Shown: one piece after another, positions 9,544 to 17,190 of the stretch
How the letters are laid out: every line of letters starts with the position of its first letter
Position numbering within the stretch: the first letter of the stretch is position 1
Assembly: GCF_001037465.1 (NCBI RefSeq)
Contig: NZ_LFCV01000001.1
Location: 1-64,000, forward strand
Source: Xenorhabdus khoisanae
GTDB lineage: Bacteria; Pseudomonadota; Gammaproteobacteria; Enterobacterales; Enterobacteriaceae
Direction: 5' to 3'
Length of the DNA: 64,000 nucleotides
Notes under the pieces: generated by a model
What the model was told of the DNA's origin: nothing
Seen by the model: the letters and a program-made list of their open reading frames with translations, nothing else
Databases searched by the model: none
Translations under genes and position numbers: made by a program

Positions 9544-10515
9544 ATGGAGCTGGATCTGAAATCATTCCGATCTTTGTATCGAATGTTCGTGATGTTATTC
9601 ATCACCATCACTATCAGCACAGGGTTTATATTCTGGAGATTATTCCCCAATTATCAGGACAATATACAGCCAGATAGGAAATTAGAAAGTATATTTATTT
9701 TACTGTTTTTACTGACTCTTTTATCTGCGGTGTTTTTTTATAAACACACCAAAACGATTACCATCCCAGAATATCGTTTGAAAAAAGCGATTAAAAACAA
9801 GCAATTCATTCCCTATATACAGCCCATTATTTCCAACAAAAACAACAAGATAATTGGATGTGAGATCCTTGTCCGCTGGCAGCACCCAACTCACGGATTA
9901 TTGGCACCAAATAAATTTATTGCGCAAATTGAAAAATCAGATCTCATTATTCCTTTAACTCATCACCTAATCATCCAAGTACAAGATTACTTCGCACCTA
10001 TCGCTCATCAATTACCTGAACATTTCAATTTTAATTTCAATATCAGCGCCAGGCACTATAAAGATGCCCGTTTGGTCGATGATTGTCAGTATTTTCTTAA
10101 CGCCTTTCCGGAAGATTCAGTCAGGCTAATTTTAGAAATTACCGAGCGAGAATTATTAGAGCCAGATGAGAATACAATTAATCTATTCAATAAGTTGGAT
10201 GAGTTAGGTGTATTAATCGCACTGGACGATTTTGGTACAGGTTATTCTAATTACAATTATTTACAAAAACTTAATGTTAACTTAGTAAAAATTGGTCATA
10301 ACTTTGTCAGCAAAATGAATACCGATATGATTTCAAAACATATCGTAGAGAATATCATTGACCTTGCCCTGCAATTAAATTTAAAAATTGTGGCAGAAGG
10401 CATTGAAAACCAGCAACAGGTAAATCAACTAAAAAACTATTCTGTCGATTATTTACAGGGGTACTATTTTGACCGCCCGATGCCGTTGGAAGAGTTTGTC
10501 AGGAAATGGCTATGA
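9544..10515 (+). CDS. Membrane-anchored EAL-domain c-di-GMP phosphodiesterase
   Basis: Predicted to hydrolyse c-di-GMP to pGpG. The 323-residue product has two N-terminal transmembrane helices (about 10-30 and 48-66) with a short periplasmic loop, then an EAL domain from about residue 80. The signature is EIL-V-R rather than EAL. The other expected residues are present: N in FNIS, E in EITE, DD in LDDFGTGYS, K in VKIG, E in AEGIE and Q in QGYYF. It is therefore probably active, although the usual Asp after Lys-Ile is Gly here. ATG at 9544 is chosen because AGGAG (9534-9538) is five bases upstream; ATG 9541 is too close. It has no GGDEF or CSS-type sensor. It may counteract YfiN. Confidence 0.85.
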   Translation: MELDLKSFRSLYRMFVMLFITITISTGFIFWRLFPNYQDNIQPDRKLESIFILLFLLTLLSAVFFYKHTKTITIPEYRLKKAIKNKQFIPYIQPIISNKNNKIIGCEILVRWQHPTHGLLAPNKFIAQIEKSDLIIPLTHHLIIQVQDYFAPIAHQLPEHFNFNFNISARHYKDARLVDDCQYFLNAFPEDSVRLILEITERELLEPDENTINLFNKLDELGVLIALDDFGTGYSNYNYLQKLNVNLVKIGHNFVSKMNTDMISKHIVENIIDLALQLNLKIVAEGIENQQQVNQLKNYSVDYLQGYYFDRPMPLEEFVRKWL

Positions 10516-10622
10516 CGTGGCTTTCCCCTGCAAAAACAATCTTCCAATACTTTCAACTTTCACAGCACTGTTACTATGGTGACAATTTTTAACGATTTTT
10601 CGTCATTATTGATACTATTGTG

Positions 10623-10955
10623 TCAAATTTTCAGATCTGACCATTTCTGTTGCATATGTTGAGCAATGGTCGTCGCTAATGATTTATCAATCCCCAACTT
10701 ATTGGCAATCGATTGAAAACGACGGGTTTCGTCATAAATTTCTTCGAGCATATTCAATAAAGGCGTAATGCCGGAGAACCCTGCATGCCCGGCTAATTGC
10801 TCCAACGCTATAGAGAGCATAAAAAAATGGGTCTACCCAAATAGAACAGTGCCGTGTAATAAGACGGTTTTTGTGTTTTATTAGGGTTCGGTTTCGGACA
10901 ATTGAGTGCAATCGACTGTTGACATTCCGTGCAGTCGTCTTCGGAAAATGACACA
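10623..10955 (-). pseudogene. Frameshifted coding remnant of unknown function
   Basis: On the minus strand an open frame beginning near 10955 (MSFSEDDCTECQQSIALNC, with a GTG start) runs about 48 codons. It meets a stop just after a run of seven A/T bases (10821-10827). A second frame carries on from there with a protein-like sequence to 10623 (LEQLAGHAGFSGI through QQKWSDLKI). Joining the two at the homopolymer gives one plausible protein of about 110 residues with two early CxxC-like cysteines. I do not recognise the family. It may be a pseudogene, a phase-variable gene or a sequencing error in the homopolymer. Confidence 0.4.
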
Positions 10956-10979
10956 ATTTTTCTTGAGCAGAACATAATT

Positions 10980-11005
10980 CAGGAAGGAGTTTTCCCCCCT
11001 TCCTG
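10980..11005. terminator. Short perfect hairpin, possible terminator
   Basis: CAGGAAGG (10980-10987) and CCTTCCTG (10998-11005) form a perfect 8-bp stem with a 10-base loop. There is no long T-run on either side, so termination is uncertain. Confidence 0.3.
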
Positions 11006-11034
11006 TGGGATAAATTTATGGTAGGGAGGATATA

Positions 11035-11259
11035 ATGAAAAAAACAGTTATTTTATTTTTTGTGGGGGCATCTTTACCTTCGATGGCGAGTGAAACCCTA
11101 GACGTAATAAAGCCAACCGTATTAGTTGCGTTGAAAAATGGCAATGAGCAATATCTTAGCGTATGTGATGCAATAAAAAATAAGTGTGGAAGAAGCGCCT
11201 GCACTATCCTGTTAATGTTATCGCTCAGTGTGTTCGCTGGTATCTGGCCTACGCACTAA
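11035..11259 (+). CDS. Small secreted or membrane protein, unknown function
   Basis: A 74-residue product starting at ATG 11035 behind a strong ribosome site (GGGAGG at 11024-11029). Residues 1-18 look like a signal peptide ending SMA/S. Residues 55-70 form a second hydrophobic stretch (CTILLMLSLSVFAGIW). Three cysteines lie at about 44, 51 and 56. I do not recognise the family. The good translation signal argues that it is expressed, but the neighbourhood contains remnants and the C-terminus may be frame-shifted. No partner gene is evident. Confidence 0.45.
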   Translation: MKKTVILFFVGASLPSMASETLDVIKPTVLVALKNGNEQYLSVCDAIKNKCGRSACTILLMLSLSVFAGIWPTH

Positions 11260-11475
11260 CTTAATATTTTTAGCCTATGCCTATTGGAGCTTTTCAAATA
11301 TTTGTGTAATTAACTGTTTTTTATGTATTTAATTTATAAACTAAAACGAGTGGTAAAATGGACGATGAAGAAAATAGCAGGCGTATTTAAATGCAGCTCT
11401 CGAAAAAATGACAGAGGCTACTTATTGAAGCGTTAAGTAATGTAACCAAGGCCAGAACAATCCTGATAAGAAAAA

Positions 11476-12405
11476 ATGAAGAATAAAAAAGCAACTCCCA
11501 CACCTCATGATGCCGCCTTCAAAGGGTTCATGGCTCGGATCGAGAATGCCCGCGATTTTTTTGACATTCATCTGCCAGAAAAGATCAAGAATCTGTGTAA
11601 TTTTAATACATTAAGACTGACTAATTCTTCATTCATTGACAGTCAGTTACGTTCAAGAATGTCCGATATACTCTATTCGGTGAAAACCCAACAGGGTGAC
11701 GGTTATATTTATGTGCTGGTTGAACACCAGTCCACACCGGATAAAATGATGGCATGGCGAATGATGCATTATGCTTTTATGGCGATGAATCAGCATTTGC
11801 AGCAGGGAAATAAGGAGTTGCCTCTGGTTGTCCCCATTTTATTTTATCATGGTGATAACACTCCTTATCCATTCCAAAAAGTCTGGACGCAATGCTTCTC
11901 ATTGCCTAAACTGGCTGAGGAAATGTACTTCAACCCGTTTCCGTTGGTTGATGTAACCGTCATTGATGATGATGAACTGGTCAATCATCGCAAAATCGCC
12001 GTGATGGAGTTGGCGATGAAGCACAAGAATTTGCGTGAGGGTTTTAAAACGGTTACTACACTATTAGCTCATGCCCTTAAACATAACTATAATAGTGACA
12101 ACGATGTTGTTACTATTCTGAACTACCTGTTTGTTACGATGGATTCGCCACATTTTGAACAAGTGATCCAGCAATTAATAGAACAGGCAGATAGTCATCA
12201 GGAGGTCATCATGAGTATTGCACAACGATTGCAGGAAAAAGGTCGGGAAGAAGGTATTCAACAGGGTATGTTGCAAGGTATACGGCAAGGCGAAAAACAA
12301 GCATCAATTAATATTGCCCGTACCCTCTTAAAAAATGGCGTCAGTATTGAACTGATTATGGAAAGTACTGGCCTTAGCCGTGATGAACTTATTTCCCTGC
12401 AATAA
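11476..12405 (+). CDS. Rpn-family recombination-promoting nuclease (PD-(D/E)XK, YhgA-like)
   Basis: Rpn proteins, formerly called transposase_31, are PD-(D/E)XK endonucleases that increase RecA-independent recombination; they often lie in accessory regions and are not transposases. The 309-residue protein begins with the family hallmark PHDAAFKGFM near residue 10. The nuclease core has VLVEHQSTPDKMM near 75 (E-x-Q catalytic pair), then VVPILFYHG near 116. The C-terminal tail has the usual helical and glutamine-rich motif EEGIQQGMLQGIRQGEKQA. Length is typical. It stands alone between gene remnants, and two hairpins follow it (12431-12482). Confidence 0.9.
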   Translation: MKNKKATPTPHDAAFKGFMARIENARDFFDIHLPEKIKNLCNFNTLRLTNSSFIDSQLRSRMSDILYSVKTQQGDGYIYVLVEHQSTPDKMMAWRMMHYAFMAMNQHLQQGNKELPLVVPILFYHGDNTPYPFQKVWTQCFSLPKLAEEMYFNPFPLVDVTVIDDDELVNHRKIAVMELAMKHKNLREGFKTVTTLLAHALKHNYNSDNDVVTILNYLFVTMDSPHFEQVIQQLIEQADSHQEVIMSIAQRLQEKGREEGIQQGMLQGIRQGEKQASINIARTLLKNGVSIELIMESTGLSRDELISLQ

Positions 12406-12430
12406 TATTTCTTTTCTTCTTGTTGTTTCC

Positions 12431-12482
12431 TTACCCGCTTTTCAGAGCGGGTAAGTGTAGCGACTCGCGTTTGAAATGCGAG
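12431..12482 (+). terminator. Double hairpin downstream of the rpn gene
   Basis: The first stem is TTACCCGCT (12431-12439) with AGCGGGTAA (12446-12454). A second smaller stem, CTCGC (12464-12468) with GCGAG (12478-12482), follows. A T-run is not prominent. The pair lies between convergent genes and could terminate transcription. Confidence 0.45.
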
Positions 12483-12523
12483 CCGTTATAACTAACGATC
12501 CAAATCCTGAATGATATGAAGAA

Positions 12524-12988
12524 TCAAATATAACACGCTGTTTTATTAGAATTTAATAAATTATCGTATTTATTCAACATAATTGGTAATTTATGTAAAA
12601 ACACATAACCATCATGTTGAAATTCAATCATAATTTTATTGGAAGAAGATATGAAAAAAGTATCGCCATCAAAAAAACAACTCGAATTTAACTTTAAGTA
12701 ATTCCCAACAAACTCATCAATATTATTAACATCCATTAGATAGACGTGATCTTTTGTATAGGAATCTTCATTGACGATAAAAATATCACCGGAAAGGTAT
12801 TTCTTGAAATTGATTAGACCCAGTATTTCTGAATCCTCCATTCTGTCCCAATTGCCTATCTTACTCAAAAACTCAAACCTGCTTTCTTGTGCAAACCCCA
12901 CGTAATTTAGTAATATCAATTCGCCACCAATAATAGGATGTAATATCAAATCAGCTTTATCCATTGTATATTTTTTATAGCTTTCCAT
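12524..12988 (-). CDS. Hypothetical protein, possible immunity protein
   Basis: A 154-residue soluble acidic protein with no signal peptide or membrane segment, rich in beta-type hydrophobic/aromatic alternation (GGELILLNYVGFAQ, CFFDGDTFFISSSNKIMIEF). ATG at 12988 is preferred because AAGG lies nine bases upstream; a longer TTG start at 13012 is possible. It is very AT-rich compared with neighbouring core genes, which suggests transfer. It lies downstream of a PAAR gene on the same strand with a short degraded ORF between. In type VI effector loci that is the position of an immunity gene. No family was recognised, so the role is inferred from position only. Confidence 0.5.
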   Translation of the reverse strand: MESYKKYTMDKADLILHPIIGGELILLNYVGFAQESRFEFLSKIGNWDRMEDSEILGLINFKKYLSGDIFIVNEDSYTKDHVYLMDVNNIDEFVGNYLKLNSSCFFDGDTFFISSSNKIMIEFQHDGYVFLHKLPIMLNKYDNLLNSNKTACYI

Positions 12989-13054
12989 ACTACTTACCTT
13001 TGGCTTATCCAATATATTGGTTAACCATACATAAAATAACCTAATCTTTCCACC

Positions 13055-13288
13055 TTATTTAAAGGCATTTTTGGCTTCATTTAAGCGCATAGAATTATGC
13101 TTTTCAAGAATAATCAAAATGCTTTCACCAGACAATATCAGCTTACTATTTAAAAATAAGAAAAATATATCAAAATCTCTTATGCCAAACATTGAATTAT
13201 GGCATCTGAATCCATGGCATATTAAAGAGGGAAGAGGGGGATTATAATCCTTGCAACCTGTGACATTAACCTTAGATAACGACTGCAT
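13055..13288 (-). pseudogene. Short ORF, possible toxin-gene remnant
   Basis: A 77-codon open frame between the PAAR gene and the candidate immunity gene, with no good ribosome site. The sequence (for example HNSMFGIRDFDIFFLF and ILIILEKHNSMRLNEAKNAFK) looks partly protein-like. It matches no family I recognise. It may be a leftover of an effector domain or a chance ORF. Confidence 0.25.
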
Positions 13289-13511
13289 TCATAAAAGCAG
13301 AATGTTAAGAGTTGGCGGGGACAACATCTGAGGTTTATCCTCTTGTTTTGACCCGCCTATATACCCGTTAGATTTTTCAGCCGAATATAAATTCAATATA
13401 GAGTAATTGTGCAAAAATCATTTTCAATGATATTCAAGACCCAAATTACTTGACATTGAGATTTCAAGTAATTGCAAAGTGGAGTAAGTAGATGTTCTCA
13501 AGTTGAATTAC

Positions 13512-13787
13512 CTAACTTTCATAGGTATCAGGAATGGAATGTATAAGCCCGGCGTGACAAGGACAGGTCGTCCGGCTATCCAACGTGCCCGCTAATTTTG
13601 TTCCTTTATCCAGAAAAGAAGCAACACCTCCGACAATGGCATAATTTCCTGAATATCTGCCACAAGTCACAGTAGAACCTTCAATAGCTGCTTGTTTTCC
13701 ATAAAATTTAATGTTGCTGGTTCCGGTAAGAATTGCACCGCCACACGTTGTTTTATCACCAACTGTCAGAAAATTTCCCTTTGCCAT
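13512..13787 (-). CDS. PAAR-domain protein (type VI secretion spike tip)
   Basis: PAAR proteins cap the VgrG spike of type VI secretion systems and carry effectors. The 91-residue product is a stand-alone PAAR domain: GDKTTCGGAILTGTSN at residues 11-26, CGRYSGNYAIVGGVASF at 42-58, and a C-terminal TTCPCHAGLIHSI. Histidines and cysteines that bind the tip metal in this family are present in the last segment. ATG 13787 has GAAGGG upstream. No vgrG, hcp or tss genes are in the window, so this is an orphan module. Downstream on the same strand are a remnant and a possible immunity gene. Confidence 0.85.
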   Translation of the reverse strand: MAKGNFLTVGDKTTCGGAILTGTSNIKFYGKQAAIEGSTVTCGRYSGNYAIVGGVASFLDKGTKLAGTLDSRTTCPCHAGLIHSIPDTYES

Positions 13788-13925
13788 ATTATTCCCTTCA
13801 TTTTGATGTTTATTTAAAATAAGTCAGAATATTCCGACTCAGTTTTTTCCATCCTGAATCATTTTGCCTCTATCTATACTTACCCGACTTCGCCAATCAA
13901 CAAATCAATGTCACCACTGAAAATT

Positions 13926-14906
13926 TTACTGGCTTTTCTCTACAATATTTTCGGCCAGTGATATGTGGCTGACAGCATATTTCGCCTGCCATGCTTTGGG
14001 GTTGATCAAATAATGTTGCCGGAAACGCTTGGAAAAATGACTTGGGCTAGAATAACCCACTGCGGCAGCGACTTCAATGACACTCATCCCTTTCTTCAAT
14101 AAATCTTCAGCCGTGGTCATACGAACGTTTTCCAGATATTGGTGGAAAGTACGGAAAACAACAGCACGAAATCCCTCTTTTAATTTCCGCTCATTTAAAC
14201 CCACTGCTTTTGATAATGACTTTATTGTCCAAGGGTAATTATAATCACTGTTAATTATTTTTATTGCATTGTAGACAGCGCGGCGCTGCAAGCCGTTAAT
14301 CATATTATATTGACAATCATAAATTTGAGCTGTCACACAAGCGAGTATTTCTAATGCCTTTGCCTTCAAATAAACCTTTCTGACATTCCCACTTAATTGA
14401 CACTCTTCTATTTGATTGACTATCTGCATAAATGGTGGATAGATAGGTCGTGCCATCATCAAGACATCACTATAACTCACATTCTTTTCAAAACCGGCGG
14501 TTAGTTTGGTAAAAGAAGGTAATTCCTGAGCTTCAATTTCATTCAGAGAAAAACGAATATCGAGAATATGCCATGCTCCACAGCCAAAGAAATTCATGCC
14601 ACGTGTCATCGTGGGCGAATAGAAAAATATCATTGTTCCCGGATTAATATCTAAAATATCGCCATTTTCAATCGCCATTTTCCCTTTTCCACTCAGAACA
14701 AAAGCAATTGATACCGTTGGTGGCCCTTCACGATATTCTGTGAAGTCTTTATTAAGCTCAAGACAAATCCGGTTTATGTGAATTCCATCAGATAATTCCT
14801 CCGTTAACAATGGAGCACTTGTATTATTTTTCTCCATCGGTGAATGTGCGCAGTTATTATAGCCAACAGTGAAAATTCCTAATTTCTCGTTATAGATCGT
14901 CTTCAT
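13926..14906 (-). CDS. ybtA: YbtA-like AraC-family regulator of the siderophore operon
   Basis: AraC-type transcription factor; Yersinia YbtA (319 residues) activates the yersiniabactin biosynthesis and receptor genes in the presence of the siderophore and represses itself. The 326-residue product has an N-terminal sensing domain. Its C-terminal double helix-turn-helix runs from about residue 215 to 310, with SLSKAVGLNERKLKEGF for the first helix pair and MSVIEVAAAVGYSSPSHFSKRF for the second. ATG 14906 has AGGGGAT upstream. It is transcribed away from fyuA, and the 283-base divergent region holds a Fur box. The position fits a regulator of the long operon to its right. Confidence 0.88.
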   Translation of the reverse strand: MKTIYNEKLGIFTVGYNNCAHSPMEKNNTSAPLLTEELSDGIHINRICLELNKDFTEYREGPPTVSIAFVLSGKGKMAIENGDILDINPGTMIFFYSPTMTRGMNFFGCGAWHILDIRFSLNEIEAQELPSFTKLTAGFEKNVSYSDVLMMARPIYPPFMQIVNQIEECQLSGNVRKVYLKAKALEILACVTAQIYDCQYNMINGLQRRAVYNAIKIINSDYNYPWTIKSLSKAVGLNERKLKEGFRAVVFRTFHQYLENVRMTTAEDLLKKGMSVIEVAAAVGYSSPSHFSKRFRQHYLINPKAWQAKYAVSHISLAENIVEKSQ

Positions 14907-15036
14907 GAGATCCCCTGTAAAATTAGCTTTTTATAGCATGTTCTACAATTAAAACAACAGGTTGTGTGTATGTGAAATCGTCATTATGCTTTTATTTTAT
15001 ATACTTATACATAATGTAAATATCACGCAATTTATC

Positions 15037-15055
15037 ATTAATGATAATCATTATC
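15037..15055. promoter_or_regulatory. Fur box upstream of fyuA
   Basis: The 19-mer attaatgataatcattatc matches the classical Fur consensus (gataatgataatcattatc) at 17 of 19 positions, compared by eye. It lies 135 bases before the fyuA start, in the divergent ybtA-fyuA region. Iron-replete repression of the operon is inferred from it; it could also affect ybtA. Confidence 0.88.
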
Positions 15056-15189
15056 AATAGTACGCATTGCGCTACTTTTGTCCCTATCCCGTTAGCCTCA
15101 TTTCACGACTCTCGTTAGTCTCCCTTTCTGTTTTTTCGTTTTACCACACTGTAAAGCATGATTGGAAAGGGCATTAAAAGAGTAATGAT

Positions 15190-17190
15190 ATGAAAAAATA
15201 TGCTAAAGCGTCTGTCTTATGTTGTCTGATTTCACCTGTAGCTGTAGCGGGACATTCGTCTGCAACCACAGAAGATGTTTTGATTGTAACGGCTAACAAA
15301 CGAGCAGAAACATTAAACAAAATTGACAGCAGTGTCCTGGTTAAAACTGGCGAAGAACTTGAGCAAGCGGGCATTACCCAAGTACAGGATCTTGAGCGGG
15401 CTTTCTCAGGTTTGCAAATCCGCTCTCGCGGTAACCGAGCCTATTCGTCAACCACAATTCGGGGTATCAGCTCACCCGATTACTATTCACCTTCCGTTCG
15501 AATTTATGTTGATGGCGTTCCCCAAGATCACCAGTTTCTGACACAAGAATTAATCAATGTAGAACGCGTAGAGGTGCTACGTGGTCCTCAAGGCACATTA
15601 TATGGCGGGAACGCCCAGGCAGGTGTTATAAATATTATTACCCGTTCCCCAAAAGAAGGCCCCTGGCTTAACCTTGCCGGTAATTATTCTAAGCTGAAAC
15701 AGGGCGGTTCTTTCAGCGGATCAATTCCTCTTATTGAAGACATTCTTTATGGTAGTGCCAGTCTGCGCTGGGTAAAAGAACCCGGACAAATTGATGCCCC
15801 AAATCGTGGCGATAAAAATATTGACTCCAGCAAAACCTGGCTCGGCAAAGGGCAACTGACATTTGCTCCAGAAGATTACCCTTTCAGCGCTGAACTTAGC
15901 TTTGCTCATGAAGATCTTAATTCACATGAAGAGCTTTATTTAACCGACGAACAATTCCGTCGGAAAGAATACGATGGCCCTATCCCTGATCTGACGCGTC
16001 GGGTCAACAGTTATGCACTGAAAGCTGAATATGATTTCGGCAACAATGTATTAACCAGTGTCACTTCCTATCAGGATCGCGATCTTTCCCGTAATTTCAT
16101 CGGGGGTAAATGGAAAGAGAAACACCACGCGACAACCCAAGAGCTGCGTCTGAAATCCGACTATTCAAATGGGATTACCAGTGTTCTCGGTGGCTGGTTT
16201 TCTGATGAAAATAACAAACATCATATCGGCGGCTATGCCGATTACTATGGCGCGGCCACTAACACAATAAAAGCAAAATCACTGGCACTGTTTGGTGAAG
16301 TTAAATTACCGGTTGCTTCTCAATGGGATCTGACGCTTGGCGGTCGTTTGTCACATGAAAAATCGCAGATAACCTATGCAGGCCGTTCCGGCAAGATGGC
16401 GATTGACGCTTTTAATAACCAAGTTTCCAACAATGAATTCACACCTAAGGCGGCACTGGGTTGGCAGTTGACACCAGATAACCGTCTCTATGTTTCGGCA
16501 ACTAAAGGTTATAAACCTGGCGGGTTCAATAACATTGTTTCCTTTGCCAGTGATAGGAAGCCTTACGAGACCGAAAACTCAGACAATTATGAACTCGGCT
16601 GGCATACGTCGTTCTTTGATAATGCGATAACGTTAAATAGTGCTGTTTATTACATTCGCTCTAAAGACAAACAGATTTATGTTGGCTCTGCTGGTATGCA
16701 GTCCATTCGCAATGCTGGCAAAGCGGAAAGTAAAGGTATTGAGCTAAACAGCCAGATTAGGCCAATACAAGGGCTCAGAATTTCGCTTGGTGGTAATGTC
16801 GGTAAATCCAATTTCACTCATGCGACCGATACAACAACTGGCGTCAGTTATAACGGTAAACGCCTGCCTTACGCACCCGATGTCATGCTCAATGCAAGTT
16901 TCGATTACCTGATTGATCAAACATTATTACCCGGAAATCTCTATTTAAATGCCAGTGCCCGCCACTATTCAAAAAGCTACTTTAATGAAGCGAATACCCT
17001 TGAACAAGGGGCATATACCCTCTATGACGCTGCATTAAGTCTGGAAATGGCCCATGGCGTCAATGTAAAACTCTATGGCGAAAATCTGGGTAACAAAAAG
17101 TACCGTGTTTCTGGTTTCCGACTAGGAAACGATATGTACATGATTAGTAAGGGATTGAATGTCGGGCTGGATGTGAGTGTTGCACTATGA
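15190..17190 (+). CDS. fyuA: FyuA-like TonB-dependent siderophore receptor
   Basis: Outer-membrane receptor that imports the ferric siderophore with TonB energy. The 666-residue protein (FyuA is about 673) has a signal peptide ending near residue 20 (AVAG/HSS) and a TonB box EDVLIVTA near 28. The plug domain has RGISSPDYYSPSVRIYVDGVP and VEVLRGPQGTLYGGNAQAGVINI near 130-155. A 22-strand-type barrel follows to a C-terminal aromatic/hydrophobic strand. In the Yersinia island fyuA is a separate unit at the far end; here it is the first gene of the operon. It overlaps the next gene by ATGA. Confidence 0.93.
   Translation: MKKYAKASVLCCLISPVAVAGHSSATTEDVLIVTANKRAETLNKIDSSVLVKTGEELEQAGITQVQDLERAFSGLQIRSRGNRAYSSTTIRGISSPDYYSPSVRIYVDGVPQDHQFLTQELINVERVEVLRGPQGTLYGGNAQAGVINIITRSPKEGPWLNLAGNYSKLKQGGSFSGSIPLIEDILYGSASLRWVKEPGQIDAPNRGDKNIDSSKTWLGKGQLTFAPEDYPFSAELSFAHEDLNSHEELYLTDEQFRRKEYDGPIPDLTRRVNSYALKAEYDFGNNVLTSVTSYQDRDLSRNFIGGKWKEKHHATTQELRLKSDYSNGITSVLGGWFSDENNKHHIGGYADYYGAATNTIKAKSLALFGEVKLPVASQWDLTLGGRLSHEKSQITYAGRSGKMAIDAFNNQVSNNEFTPKAALGWQLTPDNRLYVSATKGYKPGGFNNIVSFASDRKPYETENSDNYELGWHTSFFDNAITLNSAVYYIRSKDKQIYVGSAGMQSIRNAGKAESKGIELNSQIRPIQGLRISLGGNVGKSNFTHATDTTTGVSYNGKRLPYAPDVMLNASFDYLIDQTLLPGNLYLNASARHYSKSYFNEANTLEQGAYTLYDAALSLEMAHGVNVKLYGENLGNKKYRVSGFRLGNDMYMISKGLNVGLDVSVAL

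Larger units (their letters stand above)
10516..11034. other. Intergenic region with a gene remnant and a hairpin
   Basis: These 519 bases have no intact gene. They hold a frameshifted minus-strand coding remnant (10623-10955) and a short perfect hairpin (10980-11005). Nothing else was recognised. Confidence 0.6.

Noticed and set aside
11476-12405. Transposase / insertion sequence
   Set aside because: The Rpn family was once labelled transposase_31, but it has a PD-(D/E)XK nuclease core, and no inverted ends or target duplication are visible.
13388-13520. Second copy of the 50062-50190 repeat, suggested by CAAGT and TTCAAG words
   Set aside because: Only short words are shared; neither the terminal inverted repeat nor the GC-rich centre is present.
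15000-15100. YbtA operator repeats in the divergent region
   Set aside because: Several AT-rich partial repeats are visible, but none could be assigned to the known YbtA sites without an alignment.
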